Shown piece by piece: positions 42,595-51,899 of a stretch of DNA of 64,000 nt. Source of the stretch: Natrinema thermotolerans DSM 11552 (lineage in GTDB: Archaea > Halobacteriota > Halobacteria > Halobacteriales > Natrialbaceae); NCBI GenBank assembly GCA_000337115.1, contig AOIR01000055.1, forward strand, positions 48,540-112,539, read 5' to 3'. The first letter of the stretch is position 1. Each line of letters opens with the position of its first letter. The translations under genes and the position numbers were made by a program. A model generated the notes under the pieces. The model worked only from the letters and a program-made list of their open reading frames with translations, did not search any database and was not told the DNA's origin.

Positions 42595-42674
42595 GTCGTC
42601 GACGCTCGCTGGCGTCGCTGCTCGCCCGTGCGAGAAGCCAAACGGTTTTGGTCGTCGCTCGAGCAACGCCTCCC

Positions 42675-44093
42675 ATGCTCGAGGGGGTACGTGCGCGACT
42701 CCGCGCGCTCGCAAGGCGGCTTCGACGACTGGAACGACGTGAACTCGAGGCCGCCGTCCGATGGCTCGAGCAGACGGGAAACCTGCTTCACCTGTCGGTG
42801 CTGGTCTTCGTCCCCCTGCTGATCGCCGCGGTGACGTGGCTGGCGAACGCGACCCCCGTGATCTCGTTTCTGCTCTTTCCGCCGCTTGCCTCGGGGACCT
42901 TCACCCTCTTTGCGGAGCCGGAAGGGAAGTACGCCTCCCCGGGGAAGTTCGTCGGCGGGATGACCGTCGGGGCCTGCTGTGGCTGGCTCGCGCTCGCGCT
43001 GACGGCGGCCGTCGGACTGGGTGGCGGCATCAGCGCCTGGGGTGCCGCACTCGGGGTCTTCTGTACCGGCGTCTGCACGTGGGCGCTCGATCTCGAGGTG
43101 CCGACGGCGTTCTCGACGGCCCTGCTCGTTCTCGTGACCGGCAACGCACAGGTGGCCTACGTCCTCGGGATCGTTATCTCGAGTTCGTTCGTCGCGGCCG
43201 CGTTCGTCGTCTGGCGCGACCGGTTCTACGAGCAACGCGCCCGCTATCTCTATCGGACGACCAGCGGCGACGATCACGTCCTCGTCCCGATGACCGACTG
43301 CGAGGAGACGGTCGCCCGCTTCGCCGCGTCGATCGCCGGGGCCCACGACGCCGGCAAGGTGGTCCTCTTCGACGTCGTTGAGACGGTCGACGACGAGCAA
43401 CCGGACGCCTCGGCCGACGGCGACCCGGACGAACCGACGCCCGCCGAACGCGCGGCCACCGACGCCGGCCGCCGCCTCGAGTCGCTCGCGACTGACCTCC
43501 AGAGCGCATACGACGTCCCCTGCGAGGTCGTCGTCGCGGCCGACAGCGACCTCTCGTCGGGGCTCGTCCTCGAGACCGCGCGAGCGGAGAACTGCGATCT
43601 CATCGTCACGCCCTACGCCGAACGCGAGGGTGGCGGCCTCTCGTCGTTTATCACCGGGCTGTTCGAGGGCGAGATCGATACGATCGTCTTCCGCTCGAAC
43701 GGCGTGCGGCGGACGCGCTGGCGGAGCGGCCTCGTCGCAGTTCGCGGTGCGGGCGACACCGCTCGCGCGATGCTCGATTTCGCGATTCGGGTGACCGAGT
43801 CCGGCCGGCCGATCAGCGTCTGTACCTGCATCGATCGGGAGTCGCGCCGTCGGGCGGCCGAGGGGACGCTCGCGGATCTCGTCGATGCCTTTGCCGGTCC
43901 TTTCGAAACCCACGTGGTCACCGCCGCCGTCGAGGACTACCTCGCCCGCATCGCGCCCCGCTATGACGTCTGTTTCGTCGGCTCGAGTACCGACCGCTCG
44001 GCGGCCTCCCGCTTTGTCTCCCCGCCGACGTTCCGGAAACTCAGCGATCTGGAGGCGGACGTGGCGATCGTCCATCGGGGTCGCCGACGGTAG
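42675..44093 (+). CDS. HPP-family membrane protein fused to UspA-like domains
   Basis: 472 aa from ATG 42675. The N-terminal ~180 residues form a four-helix HPP domain with FLLFPPLASGTF (the His-Pro-Pro-like loop), FVGGMTVGACCGWLALAL and LDLEVPTAFSTALLVLVTG. The next ~280 residues are two tandem UspA-type domains: DDHVLVPMTDCEETVARFAA then GLVAVRGAGDTARAMLDFAI, with the ATP-loop-like sequence near CDLIVTPYAERE. An acidic linker lies at residues 240-260. Possibly a transporter gated by a nucleotide- or stress-sensing tail. It converges with the K+ channel gene, 1 bp apart. Confidence 0.85.
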   Translation: MLEGVRARLRALARRLRRLERRELEAAVRWLEQTGNLLHLSVLVFVPLLIAAVTWLANATPVISFLLFPPLASGTFTLFAEPEGKYASPGKFVGGMTVGACCGWLALALTAAVGLGGGISAWGAALGVFCTGVCTWALDLEVPTAFSTALLVLVTGNAQVAYVLGIVISSSFVAAAFVVWRDRFYEQRARYLYRTTSGDDHVLVPMTDCEETVARFAASIAGAHDAGKVVLFDVVETVDDEQPDASADGDPDEPTPAERAATDAGRRLESLATDLQSAYDVPCEVVVAADSDLSSGLVLETARAENCDLIVTPYAEREGGGLSSFITGLFEGEIDTIVFRSNGVRRTRWRSGLVAVRGAGDTARAMLDFAIRVTESGRPISVCTCIDRESRRRAAEGTLADLVDAFAGPFETHVVTAAVEDYLARIAPRYDVCFVGSSTDRSAASRFVSPPTFRKLSDLEADVAIVHRGRRR

Positions 44094-44094
44094 G

Positions 44095-45279
44095 TCACTC
44101 GCGCTCGAGAATGCGGTCGATCAGCACGCTCTCGTCGCTGCCAAGCGCCGATCGTACGAGCAGGTGCCCCCCAAGTACCGAGGGGCTGATCACCGCGTCC
44201 GCGCCGGCCCGGTCGAGTTTTTTCGTGTTCTCGCGGTCGGTCGCGGCGGCGACGATGCGGGTGTTCGGCGCGAGTTCGCGGGCCGTTAGGATCGCCAGCG
44301 CGTCCTCGGCGTCGTGGTTCGTGGCGACGAGGATCGCGGCCGCCCGGTCGATCTTTGCACGCCGGAGCGGCTCCTCGTCGCTGGGGTCGCCGGTGACGAC
44401 CGAGATGCCGCGGTCGGTGAGGTCCGTCGCGACCTCACGATCGCTGGTCACGACGACGAACTTGCGGCCGCCGTCGGCCAGTTCGTCGACGATCGGTTCC
44501 GTCAGTTCGCCGTAGCCGAGGACGAGGATGTGGTCCTCGAGGAGTTGCAGCTGTGAGTCGGTCATCTTTCCGAGTGTCTTCGAGATGCGGTCCTGAATGA
44601 GCGGGCCGACCAGCGCCCCGATGGCGATACCGAAGCTGGCCACGCCGAGAATGAGGACGGACATCGTAAACAACATCCCCTCGATCGACTCCTGATTCGG
44701 CGTGACGTCGCCGTAGCCGACCGTACTCGAGGTGATCAGCGTAAAATAAAAGGCATCGAGAATGTTGTTGATCCCGTCGAAGTGTTCCCGCATGGCGTAG
44801 CCGCCGATGGTGCCGTACAGCTGGACGCCGACCAGCGCCGCGCCGGCCGCGATCTGTGTCGTCGTCAGCGAGAGCGGTTTGTCGAACCGGCCGCGGGTCA
44901 ACAGGAGGGCCGGAATCGACACGATCGAGAGGACGACCAGCGGAACCGAGTACTGGCTCGACTGGAGGAGGCCCTGTCCCGCGGTCACCGGGAGCAACAG
45001 CAGCGTCGCCCACCAGCCGGCGCGGAGCCCGCGTCGGAGGGCGAGCGCACTGCCGACCATCATGAACCCGGTGAGCGCCCCGGTGAACGCGGCGGCGCTT
45101 TGAATCGCTTCGGGAACGTACCCGTGGAGCGGTCCCGGGTTCGGGGTCCAGATGTTGATGACCGCAGTGGCGACCGAGAGCAGCGCGACCAGCAGGACGA
45201 GGATCACGGTCGCCCGCGTCGTCAGCACGTGCTGCCAGTCGTCCGGGAGTCGCTCTCGAAGCGACCGGTCGTCGGCCAT
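44095..45279 (-). CDS. Potassium channel with RCK (TrkA-N) domain
   Basis: 394 aa from ATG 45279. There are several N-terminal hydrophobic segments (ATVILVLLVALLSVATAVI, AAFTGALTGFMMVGSALAL, PLVVLSIVSIPALLL, GAALVGVQLYG), then the pore region FYFTLITSSTVGYGDVTPN with the K+ selectivity filter TVGYGD. After a last helix (FTMSVLILGVASFGIAIG), the RCK-N domain begins ILVLGYGELTEPIVDELA (NAD-binding G-x-G-x-x loop variant). It would mediate gated K+ flux. In halophiles, K+ homeostasis is central. Confidence 0.9.
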   Translation of the reverse strand: MADDRSLRERLPDDWQHVLTTRATVILVLLVALLSVATAVINIWTPNPGPLHGYVPEAIQSAAAFTGALTGFMMVGSALALRRGLRAGWWATLLLLPVTAGQGLLQSSQYSVPLVVLSIVSIPALLLTRGRFDKPLSLTTTQIAAGAALVGVQLYGTIGGYAMREHFDGINNILDAFYFTLITSSTVGYGDVTPNQESIEGMLFTMSVLILGVASFGIAIGALVGPLIQDRISKTLGKMTDSQLQLLEDHILVLGYGELTEPIVDELADGGRKFVVVTSDREVATDLTDRGISVVTGDPSDEEPLRRAKIDRAAAILVATNHDAEDALAILTARELAPNTRIVAAATDRENTKKLDRAGADAVISPSVLGGHLLVRSALGSDESVLIDRILERE

Positions 45280-45396
45280 ACACACCGGTGAGCGACGGCG
45301 TCAGTTAAACGTCTCCGTTCGGAATTCGGGGGATCGCCGCTCGAGCCGAAGACGGCTGCCGGTGCTAATTTAACCGCTCCGGTCCACTGGCCCACA

Positions 45397-46635
45397 ATGC
45401 CATCCCTTCCGGTCGAAGTGTTGCTCGGTCTCTATCTCGGCCTCCTGACCGGTATCGTTCCCGCCTTCGTCGCCGGTTCGCTCGGCTTTCTCGTCCGGTA
45501 TTTCACCGGCGTTACCCTGCCCGGGTTCGGTGTCGTCGTCCTCGCGCTGTCGATCGCCAGCGTCCAGGGCGGACTGCTCGGGCTCGTCGAACCCACCATC
45601 GCCCAGTCACCGCGGCTGCTCGTTGCCGTGCTGGTTGTCCTCATGCTCGCGCTGTACGCCCACAACCAGGGCGACAAGCTCGGCGCGGAACTCCCGCGTC
45701 GGCTCTCGCTGACCTCGCTGCGCCAGCGGACCCTCTCGGCCGACGTCGTCGAACTCGTCGGCTCGGTCGGCCAGGTCACGGTGCGTCCCACCGGTGAGAT
45801 CCACGACATGGAAGGCTATCCGCCGCTGTCGGCCGACCTTCGCCGGACGTTGAAGGCAGGGTCGTGGCGGCTCCCCGCCGACCTCCCGCTCTCGGAACTC
45901 GAGGCCCGCCTCGAGGAGCGCCTGCGGACCGATCACGATCTCGCGGACGTCGCCGTCGCGATCGACGAACGGGCTCGGGCGACCATCACGGCCGCGCCGC
46001 CTTCGGGTGGTCTCTCCCGGCGCGTCCCGGCGGGCCGGCGGGCCGTCTCGCTGACGACGCTTGTCCCGACGGGACTCGCGAGCGGGGACGCGGTGAGCGT
46101 CCGGGCCGGCGACCGCTCGATCGGCGGGACCGTCGTCAGCGCCCGTACCGAGAGCGATGCCGACCGCGACGTCGATTCGACTGCGTCGGCGGACGCGGTC
46201 GCGACCGACGGCGGTGCGGACTCCGAGCCAGTTCCCTCGGCGAACCCGCACGCGGCGACCGCCGGCGGATCGGGTCGCGTGACGATCGCCGTCTCCCGAC
46301 GGGACGTGAAACCGATCCTCGAGGCCGATTCGCCCCGACTCGTCGTGCGATCTCGGGGAACCAGCCGGGAGTTCGAAGCCCTCTCGCTGGTCAAACGCGA
46401 GGGGTACGCCATCCGCCGACTGACCGTCGGCCCGGCCGGAGCGACCGACGAGACGATCGCCGGGACCGACGTGACGGTCCTTGCGGTCCGTCGACAGGGC
46501 AGCGAGACCGGTGAACGTCGCCACGGCTGGGTGTTCGCCCCCGGGATCGAACGGCGGCTCGAGGCCGGCGACGAGGCGTTCGTCGCGGGTCCCGACGACG
46601 CGGTCGAGGCGTTCGCGGAGGCGATCGCGCAATGA
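45397..46635 (+). CDS. Membrane protein with TrkA-C-like domains (1)
   Basis: 412 aa. Three N-terminal hydrophobic segments (LGLYLGLLTGIVPAFVAGSL, FGVVVLALSIASVQGGLLG, LLVAVLVVLMLALYAHN), then a soluble region. The latter has an RCK-C-like module around RVPAGRRAVSLTTLVP and EALSLVKREGYAIRRLTVG plus VTVLAVRRQG, as in TrkA-C/AspT-like ligand-binding domains. An acidic, Ser/Asp-rich linker (about residues 255-300) sits between. Overlaps the next gene by 4 bp (ATGA). Likely part of the neighbouring K+ regulation. Confidence 0.72.
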   Translation: MPSLPVEVLLGLYLGLLTGIVPAFVAGSLGFLVRYFTGVTLPGFGVVVLALSIASVQGGLLGLVEPTIAQSPRLLVAVLVVLMLALYAHNQGDKLGAELPRRLSLTSLRQRTLSADVVELVGSVGQVTVRPTGEIHDMEGYPPLSADLRRTLKAGSWRLPADLPLSELEARLEERLRTDHDLADVAVAIDERARATITAAPPSGGLSRRVPAGRRAVSLTTLVPTGLASGDAVSVRAGDRSIGGTVVSARTESDADRDVDSTASADAVATDGGADSEPVPSANPHAATAGGSGRVTIAVSRRDVKPILEADSPRLVVRSRGTSREFEALSLVKREGYAIRRLTVGPAGATDETIAGTDVTVLAVRRQGSETGERRHGWVFAPGIERRLEAGDEAFVAGPDDAVEAFAEAIAQ

Positions 46636-47885
46636 CTGCGATCGTCGCGGCGGCGGTCCCGACCGAGACGCTGCTCGAGGCGGTCGTCCGGATCCTCGGG
46701 TTCGCCCTGCTCGCGGCCGGCAGCGGGGCCGGCGTCGCCTTCGTCTATCGGTGGTACAGCGCCGACGGGATCCCGGAGGGCATCGCGGTGTTGTTCGGCG
46801 TCGCGCTCGTCGCGATCTGGCTGAACACCCAGACGGCGCTCCAGCAGGCGATCATCGGGAACACGGGCCTGCTCGAGCCCGGAACCGCGATCTACACGGT
46901 CGGTGCCTTCGCCGCCAGCGCGGTCGCGGCCGACGGCGGCCGGCGGCTCGGCGATTACCTCGCCCGGGACGTGTTCATGGTTGCGACCCCGCGGACGATC
47001 ACCGAGGTCACCCAACTCGTCCGCTCGGCTGGCCGGGTCGTCACGGTCGAACTTCCCGACGAGATCGACGACATCGAGGGCTACGACCCGGTCGACGAGT
47101 CGGTGAAGGCCGATCTCGCCGGGCAGACGTTTCTCCTCCCCCGGCGGCTTACCGACGAGGAACTGCGCGAGCGGCTCGTGGCCCGCCTCGAGCGCGACTT
47201 CGGGATCGGCCACGTCGACGTCGATCTCGAGCCCGACGGCACGGTCGCGTTCCTCGCCGTGGGTAGCCGGCCGGCCGGTATCGGCCCGACGCTCGCGCCG
47301 GGGACCGTCGCCGTCGCGCTCGAGGGCGATCCCGCGGCCGACGCCAGCCCCGGCGACGCGGTCCGTCTCTGGGCTCGCGGCGAGGACGGCGGTGCCCGAC
47401 GGATCGCGGGCGGGGAACTCCGCGGAACCGCCGGCGACGTCGCGACCGTCGCCATAGACGCCGAGGACGCCCGCGATATAGCACCCGATGGGGACTACCG
47501 GCTCGTGACGCTGCCGGGCAGTCCCGACGCCGAGCGCGACCTCGTCTCCCTCTTGCGGGCGGCCGACGAGACGGTCCGATCGATCACCGTCGAGGCCGAC
47601 GACCCCCTCGTCGGCCTGGCGGTCGACTCGCTGCCGGTACTGGTCCTCGCGCTCGAGCGCGAGGGCGACGGTGACGCCGAACACCGGCCGCTGCCGGCCG
47701 GGGACGTGCGACTCGCGGCCGGCGACGTCGCGTACGTCCTCGGCCGGCCGGACGCGCTTCGCCGGGTGACCGAACGGTCGCTGGCTGACGCGGACGAGTC
47801 CGCGACACCGCCGGCCGACGACGGCCAGCGGGCGGCCGCCGATCCGGATCACGGCCACGCGCCGGAACGGCCCCGAGAGCGGTAG
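46632..47885 (+). CDS. Membrane protein with TrkA-C-like domains (2)
   Basis: 417 aa, overlapping the previous gene by 4 bp. N-terminal hydrophobic segments (ILGFALLAAGSGAGVAFVY, GIAVLFGVALVAIWL, TAIYTVGAFAASAVA), then a soluble part with VFMVATPRTITEV and ELPDEIDDIEGYDPV. Near the end, VRSITVEADDPLVGLAVDSL and LPVLVLALEREGD then GDVAYVLGRPDALRRV are RCK-C-type ligand modules. This pairs with the gene before it as a probable two-subunit complex. The pair is followed after 32 bp by SAMP1. Confidence 0.72.
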   Translation: MTAIVAAAVPTETLLEAVVRILGFALLAAGSGAGVAFVYRWYSADGIPEGIAVLFGVALVAIWLNTQTALQQAIIGNTGLLEPGTAIYTVGAFAASAVAADGGRRLGDYLARDVFMVATPRTITEVTQLVRSAGRVVTVELPDEIDDIEGYDPVDESVKADLAGQTFLLPRRLTDEELRERLVARLERDFGIGHVDVDLEPDGTVAFLAVGSRPAGIGPTLAPGTVAVALEGDPAADASPGDAVRLWARGEDGGARRIAGGELRGTAGDVATVAIDAEDARDIAPDGDYRLVTLPGSPDAERDLVSLLRAADETVRSITVEADDPLVGLAVDSLPVLVLALEREGDGDAEHRPLPAGDVRLAAGDVAYVLGRPDALRRVTERSLADADESATPPADDGQRAAADPDHGHAPERPRER

Positions 47886-47916
47886 CTACTTGCCGCCGGC
47901 ACCGATACCGCCACGT

Positions 47917-48198
47917 ATGCCCACGGAGTGGAAACTGTTCGCGGATCTGGCCGAGCGCGCCGGCGACAAGCACGTGACCGTCGACGCCGAGGCCGGCGAC
48001 ACCGTCGGCGACGCCTTCGAGGAACTGCTCGAGGAGGCCCCCGCCCTCGAGGGCCGCGTCCTCGAGGACGGCGAACTGCGCTCCCAGATCAACGTGCTTC
48101 GCAACGGCACGAACGTCCTGGTCGAGGAGGAGGGGCTGGCGACGGTTCTCGAGGCGGGCGATGAACTGGCGCTGTTCCCGCCGGTCAGCGGCGGGTAG
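47917..48198 (+). CDS. samp1: Ubiquitin-like small archaeal modifier protein SAMP1
   Basis: 93 aa from ATG 47917 (MPTEWKLFADLAERAG). It is a MoaD/ThiS-type beta-grasp protein: EWKLFADLAERAGDKHVTV, GDTVGDAFEELLEEA, LFPPVSGG at the end. The C-terminal Gly-Gly, required for adenylation and conjugation, is present and is the last two residues. SAMP1 can be attached to lysines in haloarchaeal proteins and also supplies sulfur for molybdopterin. The E1-like UbaA is not in this window. Confidence 0.9.
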   Translation: MPTEWKLFADLAERAGDKHVTVDAEAGDTVGDAFEELLEEAPALEGRVLEDGELRSQINVLRNGTNVLVEEEGLATVLEAGDELALFPPVSGG

Positions 48199-48201
48199 CC
48201 G

Positions 48202-49164
48202 TCAGCGAGTCGCCGTCAGGTCGATCCCCAGCACGAAGTCCGGTTCCTCGGCGATATCGACTCCCGCGGCGGGCACGTCGGTGACGAATCGAGCGGTTTC
48301 GGGAATCAGGACGCGCGTCTTTTCCGCGCCGCAGTCGGCCGCGTCGCGAGCGATCGCGGCGAACAGCGAGCGGGCGGCCTCGACCCCGTCCCACGCGGCG
48401 ACGCCGTACTCGACCCACCGCTCGGTTTCGGGATCGTCGCTCGAGCCGTCCGTCGCGTCGCCGTCGACCGGCCGGTCGTAGCTTCGGGTGCGGTAGGCAG
48501 CGCCAGCGAGTCCATCCTCGCTCTCGACGGCGAAAACCGCCGTTTCGTCGGCCAACCGCTCGAAATCCTCGCGCGTGAGTTCGCGGACGGCCCACGATTC
48601 CTCGGGCGCGAGACCGAGCCCGCGCAGGTATTCGCGGGCGTCGCTGTGTGTCCAGTAGCGCCACGCCTCGGTCGGATCGCTCGAGACCGCGTGGGGTCCC
48701 GCGGCGTCCGGGTCGGGGTCGGGATGGGCGAAGCGAAACTCGGTGATCGGTTCGAAGCCGCTGGCTCGCGCCGCACCCAGCGAGGCCGCGTTCCACGAGA
48801 AGATCATCACGCGGCCGACGGTCGCGCCCTGCCGGCGGGCCCACTCGAAGGTCGCCTCGTTCAGCCGGTGGCTTACGCCCCGCCGGCGGTAGTCGGCCGC
48901 GACGCGCATTCCCTGGAACCAGGCCTCGTCGTCCGAGAGCATGACGGCCTGGACGATCCCCGCGGCCTCGCCGTCGACTTCGGCGAGGAAGGTCTTCTTG
49001 CCCTGTCCCGGCTCGTCCTCGAGCCAGTCGTGGTAGATTCGCGGGATGTAGTCGCCGCCGCGGTCGGGCCAGATATCGCCCGTGAAGTCGGCGACGGCGT
49101 CGTAGTCGTCGTGAGTAGCGCGGCGGATCTCGATGGCGGACTCGGAATCCAACTCTGATGCCAT
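48202..49164 (-). CDS. GNAT-family N-acetyltransferase
   Basis: 320 aa from ATG 49164. The first ~150 residues are a GNAT domain: IEIRRATHDDYDAVADFTGD, FLAEVDGEAAGIVQAVM, MRVAADYRRRGVSHRLNEA (acetyl-CoA pyrophosphate loop R-x-x-G-x-x) and ASLGAARASGFEPITEFRF. The remaining half is a second, weaker GNAT-like or helper domain. The two-domain layout is common in haloarchaeal acetyltransferases of unknown target. It converges with SAMP1, a 3-bp gap. Confidence 0.85.
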   Translation of the reverse strand: MASELDSESAIEIRRATHDDYDAVADFTGDIWPDRGGDYIPRIYHDWLEDEPGQGKKTFLAEVDGEAAGIVQAVMLSDDEAWFQGMRVAADYRRRGVSHRLNEATFEWARRQGATVGRVMIFSWNAASLGAARASGFEPITEFRFAHPDPDPDAAGPHAVSSDPTEAWRYWTHSDAREYLRGLGLAPEESWAVRELTREDFERLADETAVFAVESEDGLAGAAYRTRSYDRPVDGDATDGSSDDPETERWVEYGVAAWDGVEAARSLFAAIARDAADCGAEKTRVLIPETARFVTDVPAAGVDIAEEPDFVLGIDLTATR

Positions 49165-49329
49165 AGCTGTCGAGTATTGGCATCTCATGTGATCGCCCGT
49201 GAAAGAACTTCGCGGGCTCGAGGCGGGATCGACTGCGGTGGCACACGCTGTCGGCCGTCCGATTTCGAGCGCGCGTCGCAAAACAATCTCTCGACTCCGT
49301 CTCCGTTCAGCCGCGTCCAGCGGACGCGA

Positions 49330-50580
49330 TCACTCCCACGGAACCGACCGCTCCTGAATCTCGCCGGCCAGCGACGTGCCCATCGCCTCCGCGACGTCGT
49401 CGCTGTTTTCGAGCGCCCACATCAACTTGACTTTCGCCGTCCCGGGCAGCGTGTCGCCGGCCTCGACGACGCCGGCCTCGAGCAGGTCCCGACCCGTGTC
49501 GTAGACCCGGTCACAGACCCGCCCCTCGAGACATTGGCTGGTCATGACGACTGTCGTCCCGTCTGCGATGAGTTCCTCGATGCGGGGGATCAAATCGGTG
49601 TGGACGTGTCCGAGTCCGGTGCCCTCGATGATCAGGCCCTCGCTCCCCTCGACGACGTCGAGGAACGCGGGGTCCATTCCGGGGGTAAACTTCAGCAGTT
49701 CGACGTCGCCCTCGAGGTCGTCGCGGAGTTCCAACTCGCTCGCTCCGCGTTCCTGATACGTCCGACGGAACTCGACGGTCTCGGTCTCGTACTCGACCTC
49801 GCCGAGCGGTTCCGCGCCGACGGTCTCGAAGGCGTCCCGCCGCGAGGTGTGGTTCTTCCGCACGCGGGTCCCGCGGTGAAGGGCACAGCGGTCGTCCGAC
49901 TCGGTGGCGTGCATACAGACCATGACCTCCGCACAGTCGCTTTTGGCGGCCTCGACCGCCGAGACGGCGTTCATCACGTTATCCGAGGAGGGGCGGTCGG
50001 CCGAGCGCTGGGAGCCGGTGAAGACGATCGGCACCGGCGTCTCGAGCATGAACGCGAGGGCGGAGGCGGAGTACTGCATCGTGTCGGTGCCGTGCATGAC
50101 GACGACGCCGTCCGCGCCGGCCTCGATCTCCTCGCGGACCGCCTGCGCGAGGTCCCGCCAGATCGACGGCTCCATGTTCTCCGAGAGGATGTTGGCGACG
50201 ACGCGCCCGCGGTAGTTCGCCCGGCCGGCCAGATCCGGCACCGCCCGCAGGACGTCCTCGGCGTCGAACTGGGCGGTCACCGCGCCGGTGCGGTAGTCGA
50301 CCGTCGAGGCGATCGTCCCGCCGGTCGAGATCAGCGAGATCGTCGGCAGGTCGTCGTCGAACTCGATCTCCGAGGCCCCATCGTCGCCCGCGGCGTCGGT
50401 GCCGTCGATCCTGTAGACGTCCTCCGCGAGGACCTCCACGTCGGCCTCGCCCCGGTCGACGCCGACGTTGTAGCCGCCCTCGAGTTTCACCACGAGCTGG
50501 TCGTCCGTACTCGAGGGGAGCAACACGCCTTCGTACGTACGGTCCGCGCGATCGACGCGGACGCGGTCGCCTGGGTTCAT
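49330..50580 (-). CDS. gatD: Glu-tRNA(Gln) amidotransferase subunit D
   Basis: 416 aa from ATG 50580. An N-terminal ~75-residue AnPRC-like tRNA-contact domain (MNPGDRVRVDRADRTYEGVL) precedes the L-asparaginase-type domain: TISLISTGGTIASTVDYRTG with the nucleophilic Thr, VVMHGTDTMQYSASALAF with the Thr-Asp pair, and MTSQCLEGRVCDRVYDTG. GatD releases ammonia from glutamine for GatE, which converts Glu-tRNA(Gln) to Gln-tRNA(Gln). gatE is not adjacent here. Confidence 0.94.
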   Translation of the reverse strand: MNPGDRVRVDRADRTYEGVLLPSSTDDQLVVKLEGGYNVGVDRGEADVEVLAEDVYRIDGTDAAGDDGASEIEFDDDLPTISLISTGGTIASTVDYRTGAVTAQFDAEDVLRAVPDLAGRANYRGRVVANILSENMEPSIWRDLAQAVREEIEAGADGVVVMHGTDTMQYSASALAFMLETPVPIVFTGSQRSADRPSSDNVMNAVSAVEAAKSDCAEVMVCMHATESDDRCALHRGTRVRKNHTSRRDAFETVGAEPLGEVEYETETVEFRRTYQERGASELELRDDLEGDVELLKFTPGMDPAFLDVVEGSEGLIIEGTGLGHVHTDLIPRIEELIADGTTVVMTSQCLEGRVCDRVYDTGRDLLEAGVVEAGDTLPGTAKVKLMWALENSDDVAEAMGTSLAGEIQERSVPWE

Positions 50581-50738
50581 GCGTGGCCGTAGCGCGGCCC
50601 CGGACTTGAAGGCACGCTTTCGCGCTACCGGCGGCCGGGCCGGCAGACCCGCCCACGGAACCGAAGACGGCGAGGGAATCCCCTCGTGAAACGTCGGCAA
50701 ACGCAACAAATAAATCGATGACCGATTACATACGTGAT

Positions 50739-51824
50739 ATGCAAATCGAGCCGCAGGCGTTCGACCGGGTTCTCTCCTCGATGTGTACGGAACCCCACCC
50801 GGCGGCACGCGACGCGGCCGAGCGGTTTCTCGCGACCAACCCCGGCGATCCGGGCACCTACCCCGGCGTCTCGGAACTCGAGGACGACGCGGTCGCCCTG
50901 CTGAGCGAGATCGCCGGACTCCAAGAGCCGGCGGGCTATATCACCAGTGGCGGCACGGAAGCGAACATTCAGGCGGTCCGGATCGCCCGCGAACGGGCCG
51001 ATAGCCGGAATCCGAACGTCGTCATGCCCGAGTCGGGCCACTTCAGCTTCCAGAAGGCCGCGGACCTGCTCGGGATCGACCTCCGGATCGTGCCGACCGA
51101 CGACGACTACCGGGCCGACCTCGGGGCCGTCCGGGCCGCCGTCGACGAGGACACCGCCGCGGTGATCGGCGTCGCGGGGACGACCGAGTACGGCCGCGTC
51201 GATCCCATTCCGGAACTCGGCGAGATCGCCCGGTCGGTCGACGCGACGATGCACGTCGACGCCGCTTGGGGCGGCTTCGTCCTCCCGTTTACCGACTACG
51301 AGTGGAACTTCGACCACGCCGCGGTCGACACGATGGCGATCGATCCCCACAAGATGGGCCAAGCCGCCGTTCCCGCGGGCGGCCTGCTCGTTCGCGATTC
51401 GGCCCTACTCGACGAACTCGCCGTCGACACGCCCTACCTCGAGTCGACCTCACAGGCGACCCTGACCGGCACCCGCTCGGGTGCGGGCGTCGCCAGCGCC
51501 GTCGCCGCGATGGAGGAGCTGTGGCCGACCGGGTACCGCCGGCAGTACGTCCGCTCGCAGAACAACGCCGAGTGGCTCGCCGACGCCCTCGAGAAACGCG
51601 GCTACGAGGTCGCCGAACCGACGCTGCCGCTGGTGGCGGCCGACGTCCCCCGCTCGACCTTCGACGCGTTGCGGGCCAAGGGCTGGCGGATCTCGAGAAC
51701 CGCGACCGACGAACTGCGCGTGGTCTGTATGCCCCACGTCACCCGTGAGATGCTGGCCTCCTTTATCGGCGATCTCGACCGGCTCGAGGTGCGCGCGAGC
51801 GTCCCGATCACGAGCGACGACTGA
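50739..51824 (+). CDS. mfnA: L-tyrosine/L-aspartate decarboxylase MfnA-like
   Basis: 361 aa from ATG 50739 ([15 protein letters not shown]); a TATA-like ACAAATAAATC (50706-50716) lies ~27 nt upstream, excluding the ATG at 50718. PLP fold-type [31 protein letters not shown]-type aspartate in [14 protein letters not shown], and the Schiff-base Lys in [10 protein letters not shown]. The archaeal enzyme makes beta-alanine for CoA, or tyramine for methanofuran. In haloarchaea, beta-alanine for pantothenate is the sensible role. It is divergent from gatD. Confidence 0.92.
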   Translation: MQIEPQAFDRVLSSMCTEPHPAARDAAERFLATNPGDPGTYPGVSELEDDAVALLSEIAGLQEPAGYITSGGTEANIQAVRIARERADSRNPNVVMPESGHFSFQKAADLLGIDLRIVPTDDDYRADLGAVRAAVDEDTAAVIGVAGTTEYGRVDPIPELGEIARSVDATMHVDAAWGGFVLPFTDYEWNFDHAAVDTMAIDPHKMGQAAVPAGGLLVRDSALLDELAVDTPYLESTSQATLTGTRSGAGVASAVAAMEELWPTGYRRQYVRSQNNAEWLADALEKRGYEVAEPTLPLVAADVPRSTFDALRAKGWRISRTATDELRVVCMPHVTREMLASFIGDLDRLEVRASVPITSDD

Positions 51825-51899
51825 TCGCCACCGCGTACCGCGGGTCCGCCCCCGATCGAAACCGGCGGGTTTTACGCCCGCGAGCGCGACGTGGCGATC

